From: Streptomyces sp. NRRL WC-3618 | GTDB taxonomy: Bacteria; Actinomycetota; Actinomycetes; Streptomycetales; Streptomycetaceae | DNA length: 60,060 nucleotides | Assembly: GCF_001280005.1 (NCBI RefSeq) | Contig: NZ_LGDW01000371.1 | Coordinates: forward strand, 1-60,060 | Reading direction: 5' to 3' | Shown: positions 32,978-41,082 of the stretch, one piece after another | Position numbering within the stretch: the first letter of the stretch is position 1 | How the letters are laid out: every line of letters begins with the position of its first letter | Notes under the pieces: generated by a model | The model's input: the letters and a program-made list of their open reading frames with translations, nothing else | The model's database searches: none | Told to the model about the DNA's origin: nothing | Translations under genes and position numbers: made by a program

Positions 32978-34486
32978 TCAGTGGCTGCCGGTGAGTTCGC
33001 CGCTGAGGGTTTTGTGGAGCCGGGCGCTGGGCTCGTTCAGGCCGATGATCTCGACGGTCTTGCCGCGCTGGGAGTACTTGGTCTCGATGGCGTCGAGGGC
33101 GGCGACGGAGGAGGCGTCCCAGATATGGGCGGCGGACAGGTCGATGACGACCCTGTCGGGGTCGCCGGTGTAGTCGAAGTGGCCGACGAGGTCGTTGGAG
33201 GAGGCGAAGAACAGGGCCCCCGTGACCCGGTAGACGACGGTGGCGTGGTCGGGGTCGGTGACGGCGGTGACCTCGGCGAGGTGGGCGACGCGCTTGGCGA
33301 AGATGACCATCGCGGTGACCGAGCCGACGACCACGCCGATGGCGAGGTTGCTGGTGGCGACCACGCACGCGACGCTGATCACCATGACGGTGATCTCCCC
33401 GGCCGGCATGCGCTTCAGGGTCTTGGGGGCGATGGAGTGCCAGTCGAAGGTCGCGAACGACACCATGACCATCACCGCGACCAGCGCGGCCATGGGGATG
33501 TCGGAGACGACCGGGCCGAACACAACGCACAGCACCATCAGGAACGCGCCGGCCAGGAACGTGGACAGCCGGGTGCGGGCGCCGGAGACCCGTACGTTGA
33601 TCATGGTCTGGCCGATCATGGCGCAGCCGCCCATGCCGCCGAAGAAGCCGGTGACGATGTTGGCGACGCCCTGACCGATGGACTCGCGGGTCTTGGAGGA
33701 GCGGGTGTCGGTGATCTCGTCGACCAGCTTGGCCGTCATCAGCGACTCCATCAGGCCGACCAGTGCCATGGCGAGCGCGTACGGGGCGATGGTGGTGAGC
33801 GTGTCCACGGTGAATGGCACGTCCGGCAGGCCGGGCACGGGCAGGGAGGACGGCAGGTCGCCCTTGTCGCCCACGGTCGGCACCGCGATGCCGGCCGCGA
33901 GGGTGATGACGGTGAGGATGACGATCGACACCAGCGGGGCCGGGATCACCGTGGTGACCTTCGGGAAGAACACCATCAGTGCCAGCCCGGCGGCGATCAG
34001 CGGATAGACCGGCCATGGCACCCCGGTCATCTCCGGTACCTGGGCCATGAAGATGAGGATGGCGAGGGAGTTGACGAATCCGACCATCACGCTGCGCGGC
34101 ACGAACCGCATCAGCTTCGCCACCCCGAGCGCGCCGAGGACGATCTGGAAGACACCGGCCAGGATGACGGCGGCGACGAGGTAGCCGAAGCCGTGCTCGC
34201 GGTTGAGCGGGGCGATGACCAGGGCGACCGCGCCGGTGGCCGCGGAGATCATGGCCGGTCTGCCGCCGACGATGGCGATGGTCACGGCCATCGTGAACGA
34301 GGCGAAGAGGCCGATCGCTGGGTCGACTCCGGCGATGATCGAGAACGAGATCGCCTCCGGGATCAGGGCAAGGGCGACCACGAGACCGGCGAGCACCTCG
34401 GTGCGCAGCACTTTCGGGTCGGACAGCCAGGTGGGACGTCGGGAACCATGCAGCCACGCGGCCGGGGACAGTGCGGAGGAAGACAA
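32978..34486 (-). CDS. SulP-family inorganic anion transporter with STAS domain
   Basis: A membrane protein of about 502 residues. After WLSDPKVLRTEVLAGLVVAL come SulP spans with LALIPEAISFSIIAGVDPAI and GLFASFTMAVTIAIVGGRPA, then MGGCAMIGQTMINVRVSGAR. The C-terminal STAS domain runs from about 400 (RVTGALFFASSNDLVGHFDY and VVIDLSAAHIWDASSVAALD). It would move sulfate, bicarbonate or similar anions across the membrane. The start is uncertain; TTG 34486 gives LSSSALSPAAW but no strong ribosome site. It is divergent from a MerR gene, a frequent pairing, so MerR probably regulates it. Confidence 0.88.
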   Translation of the reverse strand: MSSSALSPAAWLHGSRRPTWLSDPKVLRTEVLAGLVVALALIPEAISFSIIAGVDPAIGLFASFTMAVTIAIVGGRPAMISAATGAVALVIAPLNREHGFGYLVAAVILAGVFQIVLGALGVAKLMRFVPRSVMVGFVNSLAILIFMAQVPEMTGVPWPVYPLIAAGLALMVFFPKVTTVIPAPLVSIVILTVITLAAGIAVPTVGDKGDLPSSLPVPGLPDVPFTVDTLTTIAPYALAMALVGLMESLMTAKLVDEITDTRSSKTRESIGQGVANIVTGFFGGMGGCAMIGQTMINVRVSGARTRLSTFLAGAFLMVLCVVFGPVVSDIPMAALVAVMVMVSFATFDWHSIAPKTLKRMPAGEITVMVISVACVVATSNLAIGVVVGSVTAMVIFAKRVAHLAEVTAVTDPDHATVVYRVTGALFFASSNDLVGHFDYTGDPDRVVIDLSAAHIWDASSVAALDAIETKYSQRGKTVEIIGLNEPSARLHKTLSGELTGSH

Positions 34487-34833
34487 GACGAGAGGAACCT
34501 GTCGTGCTCGGGCACACCCGGCATCACACGGGCGCGCAGGAAGGCATGGAGCACCGGGGCGGCGATCCACGAAGTCCGCGAGCGGCGCGGACCGAAGTCA
34601 GGGGGCGGCAGCGAAGTGACCTGCGAGAGAGTCCGATGCTGGTTGAGGGCGAAAAGTCACGGCGGACAGGCAACAACGCCGGCGGCACGGACATGCGCAC
34701 GCGCTCTCCTGCGGACGACGGACGTCGGTCTTCGCCGAGGGCTTCGTCGGCCCCGACACGGTTGATGACCACGGGACGGCATCCCGCTCCACGGGAACGG
34801 GCACGGCAGCGAGTCGGCCCGACACCAAGAAAA

Positions 34834-34857
34834 CTCTACCCTAACGTTAGAGTAGAG
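34834..34857. promoter_or_regulatory. Near-perfect palindrome, candidate MerR operator/promoter
   Basis: A 24-base palindrome centred on TAACGTTA, with arms CTCTACCC (34834-34841) and GAGTAGAG (34850-34857) that pair at seven of eight positions. It lies 52 bases before the MerR start and within the SulP-MerR divergent region. MerR regulators typically bind such symmetric sites within stretched promoters. Confidence 0.6.
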
Positions 34858-34908
34858 ATCGGCGGCGCCAGCCCACGGCCGCAGTGAGAGACGAGGGAGG
34901 GACCCCGC

Positions 34909-35313
34909 GTGAGCGGCGAGCACATGCAGATCGGTGAGGTCGCCACACGAACCGAACTGTCGCTGCGCACCATCCGGCACTACGAGGACACCGGCCTCGT
35001 CATCCCCTCCGCCCGCTCCCAGGGAGGCTTCCGCCTCTACACCGAGTCCGATGTCGCCCGCCTGATGGTCATCCGCCGCATGAAGCCACTCAGCTTCACC
35101 CTCGACGAGATGCGCACCCTCCTCGACGCCACCGACCGCCTCGACGCCGGCGAGGAACTGCCACTCGGAGAACGGGAGCAACTGCTGGAACGCATAAGGG
35201 GGTTCGAGCGGGCCGCCCAGCAGCGGGTCGCCGATCTGCGTGTGCAGCTGGCCAGGGCGGAGGAGTTCGCGACCACGCTTGCGGAGCGCCTGACGAAAAC
35301 TCCCACCTCCTGA
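34909..35313 (+). CDS. MerR-family transcriptional regulator
   Basis: A 134-residue protein with the MerR N-terminal winged helix (MQIGEVATRTELSLRTIRHY and EDTGLVIPSARSQGGFRLYT) and the usual following helices (LMVIRRMKPLSFTLDEMRTL). The C-terminal part is a long dimerisation coiled coil ending without obvious metal-binding cysteines, so it is not a typical metal sensor. GTG 34909 follows GAGGGAGGGACC. It is divergent from the SulP transporter gene and a palindrome stands between them, so it probably controls SulP and itself. Confidence 0.9.
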   Translation: MSGEHMQIGEVATRTELSLRTIRHYEDTGLVIPSARSQGGFRLYTESDVARLMVIRRMKPLSFTLDEMRTLLDATDRLDAGEELPLGEREQLLERIRGFERAAQQRVADLRVQLARAEEFATTLAERLTKTPTS

Positions 35314-36073
35314 CACAGTCCCGTCGGCTCTTGGGCGCGATGGCTGTTGGCGAGTAGCAACCTGGGTGCTGATCTGCGGCGCACCACCTGTGGTGCGTGA
35401 CGGGCCGGCCGGTGCCCTGACCCGTGAGCCGGACACCGTGTCGTCGCACAACCAGAACTTCTTGGGCCGGGCGGCGGGCCGTCCTGCTCTTCGGGCGTTC
35501 CCATGTCGCCGTGCCTTTGAGTGGTCGCGGTTCCCTCTTCCCCTCGGGTTCTCCGGCCGTGGGACGCAGCCTCGTTGCCGGAGGTGCCGAGTGGATCCGT
35601 GGTCGTCGGGGCGCCGTCGGTCTGTTCGGGCTTGCGGTGCTGGGTATGAGCCGTCCACGCTCACGGACTCACCTCCCGGTAGCTCGTCCGCGGCGAGGCT
35701 CCGGCATGGCCGGGAGGGCGCACAACTGGCAGGAGGGGAGCCCGCCGACGGCCGGTGTGCCGCCCGTGCCGCGAAACATTGCCGGTATCACTCCTGGGCG
35801 CAACGGCAATCGACCATCGGTCGGCTCCCCACTCAATCATTGCATAGTGCAAAATGAAATCGCCAGTCATCCCGGTGCTGGGAAGTCCTCCCATGCGTTC
35901 GGTCGGCGTCGGACGAACTGATAGTGACACCCGGTGGATGGTCTGACAGGGGCGGAGACCTTACGAGAGCCTGACGTGGTGGAGTTAGCCCTCGCGTCCC
36001 GCCCGTCCCGCAGGCAACTCTGGTGCTGCGCGCCGCCGTTCCGTGGTGGCGGCGGAGGTCCGAGGAGCAACCC
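35314..36073. other. Gene-free stretch upstream of the lactonase-like gene
   Basis: About 760 bases with no supported gene. It includes a perfect GCACCAC/GTGGTGC inverted repeat at 35381-35396 and a TTGCA-N3-TGCAA palindrome at 35840-35852. The right third, from about 35800, is lower in G+C and likely carries the promoter of the gene at 36074. Fragments of old genes may be present but I cannot name any. Confidence 0.35.
35840..35852. promoter_or_regulatory. TTGCA-N3-TGCAA palindrome, site A
   Basis: TTGCATAGTGCAA, 222 bases before the lactonase-like gene. One of five such palindromes found between 35.8 and 43.0 kb. The 13-base two-fold symmetric shape suits a dimeric winged-helix regulator such as MarR. 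Confidence 0.55.
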
Positions 36074-37279
36074 ATGAGCAGGCACACCAGGCGCAGGTCG
36101 TCGCTACAGGCCCAACTGTCCGTTGCCGGAGCCGGGATCATCGCCGTGGTGGCGGCCGCGACCACGGTGAACTTCGCCTCCGCCGGGGAAGTCCAGCGGC
36201 CCGGGAGCGCGGCCAAGGCCGACCACGCGGTCTTCGTGCAGGGCAACGAACTCGCCGGCAACACCATCCACGTCTTCGAGCGTGGTGACGACGGCACGCT
36301 GGGTGCCGCGGCCCGCTACGCGACCGGTGGCAAAGGAGGGGACCAGGTCGACGCGCCCACCGATTCGCTCGCCTCCCAGGGATCCCTCGTCTACGACGAC
36401 CGGTCGGGTTTACTGCTGGCGGTCAACGCGGGCAGTAACACCGTGACGTCGTTCCGGGTCCAGGGGCGGAAGCTGACAGACCGTCACATAGTCTCCTCCG
36501 GCGGGGACTTCCCCGCGTCGATCGCGGTCTCCGGCGGCCTGGCGTACGTCATGAACGCGGGCGGGAAAGGCAGCGTCCAGGGATTCCGGATCACCGCGAA
36601 GGGGCTGGTGCCGCTGAGCGGTTCCTCTCGCTCGCTGGGGCTGGACAACAAGAAGGTGCCGTTGTTCAGCAGCTCGCCCGGCCAGGTCGCGTTCACGCCG
36701 GACGGCCGTGCGCTGGTCGTCACGACCAAGTCGGCGAACACCGTCGAGGTCTTCCCGATACGGCACGACGGACGTCCCGCCCATCAGCCGGTGGTCAACG
36801 ACTCGGCCGGTGGCGTGCCGTTCGCGATCACCTTCGACAAGGGCGGCCGGATGCTGGTGGCCGAGGCCGAGAAGTCGACGGTCACCACGTACAAGGTGCG
36901 CGCCGACGGAACCCTCAAGGTCGTCCAGCAGCCGCTGGCCAACGGTCAGAACACGCTGTGCTGGCTGGAGCGGGCCGGCGACTTCTTCTACGGGGGTAAC
37001 ACCGGCAATTCCACGGTCACCGGCTACCGCACGGACCGGCACGGAAAGCTCGCGCTCACCAACGATGTCGGCATCGCCACCCCGCCCTCGGCCATGTCCC
37101 AGGGCGTCATCGACCTGGCGGTGACCAAGGACGAGAAGTTCCTGTACGTGCAGAACGCCGTCTCCGGCACGGTCGACGGCTTCCGCGTAGGCAGGAACGG
37201 CTCGCTCACCAAGGTCACCACCACCACAGGGCTGCCCGCCTTCGCCGAGTCAGGCATGGAGGGCATCGTCGCGGTGTAA
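36074..37279 (+). CDS. Secreted beta-propeller (lactonase-family) protein
   Basis: A 401-residue protein with an N-terminal export signal (MSRHTRRRSSLQAQLSVAGA and IIAVVAAATTVNFASA). The mature part is built of repeating blades such as NTIHVFERGDDGTLGAAARY, NAGSNTVTSFRVQGRKLTD, NTVEVFPIRHDG and STVTTYKVRADGTLKVVQQP, as in 6-phosphogluconolactonase/YncE-like seven-bladed propellers. The enzyme activity is uncertain; a surface binding role is equally possible. GAGGAG before ATG 36074 fixes the start. A TTGCA-N3-TGCAA site lies upstream and a hairpin terminator just downstream. Confidence 0.8.
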   Translation: MSRHTRRRSSLQAQLSVAGAGIIAVVAAATTVNFASAGEVQRPGSAAKADHAVFVQGNELAGNTIHVFERGDDGTLGAAARYATGGKGGDQVDAPTDSLASQGSLVYDDRSGLLLAVNAGSNTVTSFRVQGRKLTDRHIVSSGGDFPASIAVSGGLAYVMNAGGKGSVQGFRITAKGLVPLSGSSRSLGLDNKKVPLFSSSPGQVAFTPDGRALVVTTKSANTVEVFPIRHDGRPAHQPVVNDSAGGVPFAITFDKGGRMLVAEAEKSTVTTYKVRADGTLKVVQQPLANGQNTLCWLERAGDFFYGGNTGNSTVTGYRTDRHGKLALTNDVGIATPPSAMSQGVIDLAVTKDEKFLYVQNAVSGTVDGFRVGRNGSLTKVTTTTGLPAFAESGMEGIVAV

Positions 37280-37301
37280 AGAACGCGGCCACCGCGGCCC
37301 C

Positions 37302-37329
37302 ACGCCCCGGACGTCCTTGTCCGGGGCGT
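37302..37329. terminator. Bidirectional hairpin terminator
   Basis: ACGCCCCGGAC (37302-37312) and GTCCGGGGCGT (37319-37329) form a perfect 11-base-pair stem with a six-base loop, between the convergent lactonase-like gene and the deazaflavin oxidoreductase pseudogene. A short T-rich end follows. Confidence 0.7.
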
Positions 37330-37846
37330 TACGCGTGTGAGCGGCCGTGCCGACAGTGTCCGGCGGCGTCGAGGCGGACGAAGGGGACGGTTCGCCCCGC
37401 CTCGCGGTACGACGCCTCGCGGCCGTCGACGTGAAGCCCCATGTATGCGCACAGGCGGCGGGCCGTCCGGGGACGGCGCCGGGCGTAGTCGGCCGTGACC
37501 TCGGCGCCTTCGTCAGGTGTGAGGAAGCGGGCAGTGACGGCGTAACGGCGGGTGCCGATCTGGAGGAGCGTCTTCGGCTGCTCGCGCAGGTTCCCGTACC
37601 AGTTGGCCGTCGGCCCGAATCCGGAGGCGACGGTCCAACTCGCGTCGGCCGGGGAGGGGACACCACTTCCAGGACCACCAGGCGGTCGAGGCCGCTGACG
37701 CGACCGACGTGGTGCAGCAGGAGCAGCCGTTTCCCGAAGAGGGACCCCAGTCCCGCGCGGAAGAGCAGAATCGGCAGCCGCGCGGCCAGGCGCCGCCACC
37801 CGGTGGGGAGTTGGGGGCGGCGAGGTGTGGTGTTTCTGCGCCTCAT
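37329..37846 (-). pseudogene. Frameshifted deazaflavin-dependent nitroreductase family gene
   Basis: Two frames complete one protein. The first (ATG 37846) reads LPTGWRRLAARLPILLFRAG, LFGKRLLLLHHVGRVSG and LVVLEVV. The second reads SWTVASGFGPTANWYGNLRE, QPKTLLQIGTRRYAVTARFL and RRRPRTARRLCAYMGLHVDG. Together they match the DDN family, which uses F420 to reduce substrates. The break is at a C-rich tract near 37640-37665, so it could be a real one-base change or a sequencing error. As given, the gene is inactive. Confidence 0.7.
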
Positions 37847-38486
37847 GGTCGCCTTCCGCGGGTACGAGGTGGTGGCCTCGCCGCACGGCATCCGGGTGAT
37901 CGTGGGCGATGTGCAGGGCAAGGGCCTGGCCGCGGTGGAGACAGCAGCCGTCGTCCTCGGCGCCTTCAGGGAGGCGGCGCACGACGAGCCGAACCTGGTG
38001 GGCCTCGGCGAGCGCCTGGAACGGAGTTTGGCCCGGGAACTGGAGGGCGAGAAATTCGTCACCGCGATCCTCGCCGAGATCGGCGCACGCCACGAGGTCG
38101 TCTTCCTCGACTACGGGCACCCGGCCCCGATGGTCGTACGCCAGGACGGAGCCGTCGACTTCCCGCAGCCGCTCGCCTACGCCCTCCCGCTCGGCCTGGG
38201 CGTACACGCGGGGGAGGGGCCGAAGCCGTACCGGGTGGCCTTCGCCCCCGGTGAGCAGCTGCTGCTGTACACCGACGGTGTCACCGAGGCCCGCGACGAG
38301 GACGGCCGCTTCTACCCCGTCGGCGAGCGCGTGCACCTGCTCAAGGACCCCGACGCACACCGAGCCCTGGAGGCCCTGCGCGCGGACCTTGCCCAGCACG
38401 CCGGCGGTCCGCCCCACGACGACGCCGCGATGCTCCTGCTCCGCTATCACGGTCACGGGGAAGGAAAATCTGTTCCCCTTGCGTGA
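37845..38486 (+). pseudogene. SpoIIE/RsbU-type PP2C phosphatase lacking its N-terminus
   Basis: From ATG 37845 a 213-residue product keeps the end of a PP2C/SpoIIE domain: RVIVGDVQGKGLAAVETAAV, FLDYGHPAPMVVRQDG, LLLYTDGVTEARDEDGR and PPHDDAAMLLLRYHG. The usual membrane or sensor region and the first metal-binding segment (GGDLYD-like) are missing; only YEVVASPHG remains. These phosphatases normally act on anti-anti-sigma factors. The junction lies where the nitroreductase gene begins on the other strand, sharing the bases CATG, so a rearrangement probably fused the two fragments. Confidence 0.7.
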
Positions 38487-38538
38487 GCGAGTCCCCATGT
38501 GTGAGTGAGCAGCGTGTTCGGGGCGGTAGAAAGGACCT

Positions 38539-39075
38539 ATGCCGGAGCGTAAGACCCCTTCGGGGACGATGGATGATGTTGACGTGGTGACCCGCGAGGT
38601 GCTGACCGCATCCCGCCTGCTGGTGGCGGTCTCCGCCCGCTCCCTTGCGGAGGTCGAGGAGCGGGTGACGCTGCCGCAGTTCCGCATGCTGGTGGTGTTG
38701 TCCACACGCGGGGCCACCAAACTGGTCACACTCGCCGACGTTCTCCAGGTAGCGCCGTCCACCGCGATGCGGATGGTCGACCGGCTGATCGCGGCCGGAC
38801 TCGCCGACCGGCAGTCCAACCCCGACAATCGTCGCGAGACCCTGCTGCAGCTCACGGACGAGGGACGCCGCACAGTTGTGGACGTCACCGCCCGGCGCCG
38901 CGCCGAGATCGCCGCGATCGTCGAACGGCTCACCCCTACGCAACGGCTGGCACTCATGGAGGCCCTCGCAGCCTTCAACGAGGCAGGGGGAGAACCCCTC
39001 GCGGAGGCGCTGGACGCCGCGGAACCGCACCCACTGGGCTGGGCGGTCGACGTGTCGGTGGCCCGCGACGCCTGA
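38539..39075 (+). CDS. MarR-family transcriptional regulator
   Basis: A 178-residue winged-helix repressor. Helices VLTASRLLVAVSARSLAEVE lead to the reader region: LPQFRMLVVLSTRGATKLV, LADVLQVAPSTAMRMVDRLI, then the wing LADRQSNPDNRRETLLQLTD. The C-terminal helices form the dimer interface. MarR proteins usually sense phenolics, oxidants or drugs and bind symmetric sites of 13-20 bases. AAAGGA precedes ATG 38539. No palindrome is seen directly upstream, but TTGCA-N3-TGCAA sites lie near several neighbours, making it the local candidate regulator. Confidence 0.9.
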   Translation: MPERKTPSGTMDDVDVVTREVLTASRLLVAVSARSLAEVEERVTLPQFRMLVVLSTRGATKLVTLADVLQVAPSTAMRMVDRLIAAGLADRQSNPDNRRETLLQLTDEGRRTVVDVTARRRAEIAAIVERLTPTQRLALMEALAAFNEAGGEPLAEALDAAEPHPLGWAVDVSVARDA

Positions 39076-39127
39076 CCCGCCCGGAGCCGCCGCCGGATTC
39101 GGGCCCGCTCTCCGCCCGCGGCGCGTT

Positions 39128-39140
39128 TTGCATAATGCAA
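39128..39140. promoter_or_regulatory. TTGCA-N3-TGCAA palindrome, site B
   Basis: TTGCATAATGCAA, a perfect 13-base palindrome except for its central base, lying after the MarR gene and 152 bases before the membrane-protein gene at 39292. Confidence 0.6.
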
Positions 39141-39291
39141 GGGAAGCGTGCGGGTGCGGTCTGGCTGCCTGATCCCGGCAACGCAGCCGCGCGTACCTGT
39201 CCGGCTGGGAGCAGTGCGGACCGCCCGCCTGTCACGCCAGGATGCGGGGTCATGGCCGGACACGGAAGGACGCTGGGAGGGAGGCACGTGA

Positions 39292-40014
39292 ATGCGCCGA
39301 AGGCGGCGACTCCTGCCCGAGCCGGAACGGCACCTGATGACGCATCTGCGGAGCACGGTGTGGGGGCCGGCCGAGTTCGTCGGCCTCCCGCCGCGGTGGC
39401 TGGCCGCAGAGGGACTTGTTGCCGGGTGCGTGACAGCGGGGGCGATCGTCGGGGTGACGATCGCCGGTGCCTGGTACGGGATTCCCGGGCTGGCGGACGG
39501 TGAGGGCGGCCTGGTCTGTGCCGCCGCGCTCGCCCTCTACCTTCGCGTGATGCGGGCCGGACGGGCACTGATCGCCATCGTCGCCCTGATCGGGGTCTGC
39601 CTCGCGTTGCAGGCGCCCCAGGCGGCCGTGGGCCTGGTGCTGGCGGAGCGGGGGCGAGTGGAGTCCGTGGTGGTGACATCGGTCGAGGTTGGACTGGGTG
39701 CCGTCCCCGGCCGTGACCGCTATCTCTGTTCGGTGGCCGACCGTGACGGCGTGCCGCTGAAGATCCGTATCTGGCGGGGGTGCGGGCGGGCCACCCGACC
39801 TGGCGACGCGCTCGCCGTCGTGTACGACGCGAAGGGGCGCGTGCCGCCGCGCGGCGTGGAGGCCGGAGCGTCGCGGGCGGGGCCCCTGCGCGACCTGGCT
39901 GGCTGGGCCGGCACGCTCGTCACCGCGTGCCTGGTCGCGGTCGTACGCTCCCACCGGCTCTCTCATGCCGCATCCCGCCGCCCTGACCAACCGGCCTCAA
40001 CAGCGGGACCGTGA
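39292..40014 (+). CDS. Membrane protein of unknown function
   Basis: A 240-residue protein starting MRRRRRLLPEPERHLMTHLR. Two or three spans lie in residues 40-110 (LVAGCVTAGAIVGVTIAGAW, LVCAAALALYLRVM, ALIAIVALIGVCLALQ), followed by an extracytoplasmic beta-rich portion (VESVVVTSVEVGLGA, DRYLCSVADRDGVPLKIRIW, GDALAVVYDAKG) and a last span near residue 210. GGGAGGGAGG upstream supports ATG 39292. The family is unknown to me. It overlaps no neighbour and converges on the DUF4142 gene. Site B of the TTGCA palindromes lies upstream. Confidence 0.65.
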   Translation: MRRRRRLLPEPERHLMTHLRSTVWGPAEFVGLPPRWLAAEGLVAGCVTAGAIVGVTIAGAWYGIPGLADGEGGLVCAAALALYLRVMRAGRALIAIVALIGVCLALQAPQAAVGLVLAERGRVESVVVTSVEVGLGAVPGRDRYLCSVADRDGVPLKIRIWRGCGRATRPGDALAVVYDAKGRVPPRGVEAGASRAGPLRDLAGWAGTLVTACLVAVVRSHRLSHAASRRPDQPASTAGP

Positions 40015-40042
40015 CAGGGCGCACCGGCCGCCCCCTCGCCGA

Positions 40043-40789
40043 TCATCCGGCGGTCGGGCTGGGAGCGGGTGTCGGGGCACTGGTCCGGACGTTGAGGTCC
40101 GGGCGCGGTGTGAGGACGACGATGGGGGAGCCGGGCTGGGGCGCCGGCGGGGTGACCTGGTCCTTGGGGAGCTTGGGCGGGGTGGTCTGCTGGAAGTTGA
40201 CCTGGTCGATGTTGACCAGGCCGGTGTTCTCCAGCACGGTGATGTGGTCCAGGACGGTGTCGTTGGCCAGGTCGGCGAGCCGGCGGACCAGGGTGTTCTG
40301 GGTGCTGGCGCGGATCTTGGCGATGGTCGGGAAGATCTGGCCGTGGGTGACTCGCATGATGGCGACAGCGGTGGAGTCGAACTCCCTGCCGCTCTTGGAG
40401 TCCACCGTCGCCACGAACTGCTGCTGCTGCGGGCTCGCCAGGTTCGGCAGGGTGACGTTCAGCTCGGGGGCGATCTTCCGGCACATGTCGTCGAGCCCGG
40501 CGTGGCCGACGATCAGGTGCTTGCCGGCTTCCCTCATTTCCGGGGTGGTGCCCCGCTGCATCGTCATTTCTCCCAAGGGGTACTCCCACAGTCCGGCCGC
40601 GCGCACCTTGACCACGAAGTCGCGGTCGGCCTCGGTCAGCGGCCCGTACTGGGTGTTGGTGATGATCCGAGAGGTGTTCGTCGTGGCGTTCTCTATGCCG
40701 AGCATGGCGGGATAGGCGAGGGCGGTGAGGGTCAGACCCAGCGCCCCGAACACGAAGACGCTTCCCAACTTGTTGAGTGAGATGGGCAT
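40043..40789 (-). CDS. DUF4142 domain protein, exported
   Basis: A 248-residue protein starting MPISLNKLGSVFVFGALGLT, where the first 30 residues form a membrane anchor or signal. The body matches DUF4142 (ferritin-like helical bundle): LTEADRDFVVKVRAAGLWEY, REAGKHLIVGHAGLDDMC and VAIMRVTHGQIFPTIAKIRA. The C-terminus is a Pro/Thr/Gln-rich tail. DUF4142 proteins are envelope proteins linked to stress or redox, without settled activity. A near-match TTGCAGTGTGCGA lies 80 bases before its start. Confidence 0.8.
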   Translation of the reverse strand: MPISLNKLGSVFVFGALGLTLTALAYPAMLGIENATTNTSRIITNTQYGPLTEADRDFVVKVRAAGLWEYPLGEMTMQRGTTPEMREAGKHLIVGHAGLDDMCRKIAPELNVTLPNLASPQQQQFVATVDSKSGREFDSTAVAIMRVTHGQIFPTIAKIRASTQNTLVRRLADLANDTVLDHITVLENTGLVNIDQVNFQQTTPPKLPKDQVTPPAPQPGSPIVVLTPRPDLNVRTSAPTPAPSPTAG

Positions 40790-40868
40790 GGAGACTCCTG
40801 ACGTGAGCGAGCTGTGTGTCAGGGGGTACGGGCGCGAGGAGGGGAATCTTCATTGCACTAGGTAAATT

Positions 40869-40881
40869 TTGCAGTGTGCGA
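40869..40881. promoter_or_regulatory. TTGCA-N3-TGCAA palindrome, site C (imperfect)
   Basis: TTGCAGTGTGCGA, with one mismatch in the right half-site, 80 bases before the DUF4142 start. A further half-site TTGCA begins at 40853. This is the weakest of the five sites. Confidence 0.4.
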
Positions 40882-41082
40882 TGTGATGTGCATCACACGT
40901 TGAGCTCTTTGGCGCTGGCGGCGAGGTGAGCGCGCCGTCTCGCCGGAACGTGTGGGTCCAGACGGTGCGGAACGGATCGTGCTTCGACAGTGAATTTCGT
41001 CTTGATGTCGCCCGACCGTGCCCGGGCAGGGCGGATGTCGGCCCGGCCGACCATCCGCGATTCCCGCGCGTGTGGCGCGTGA

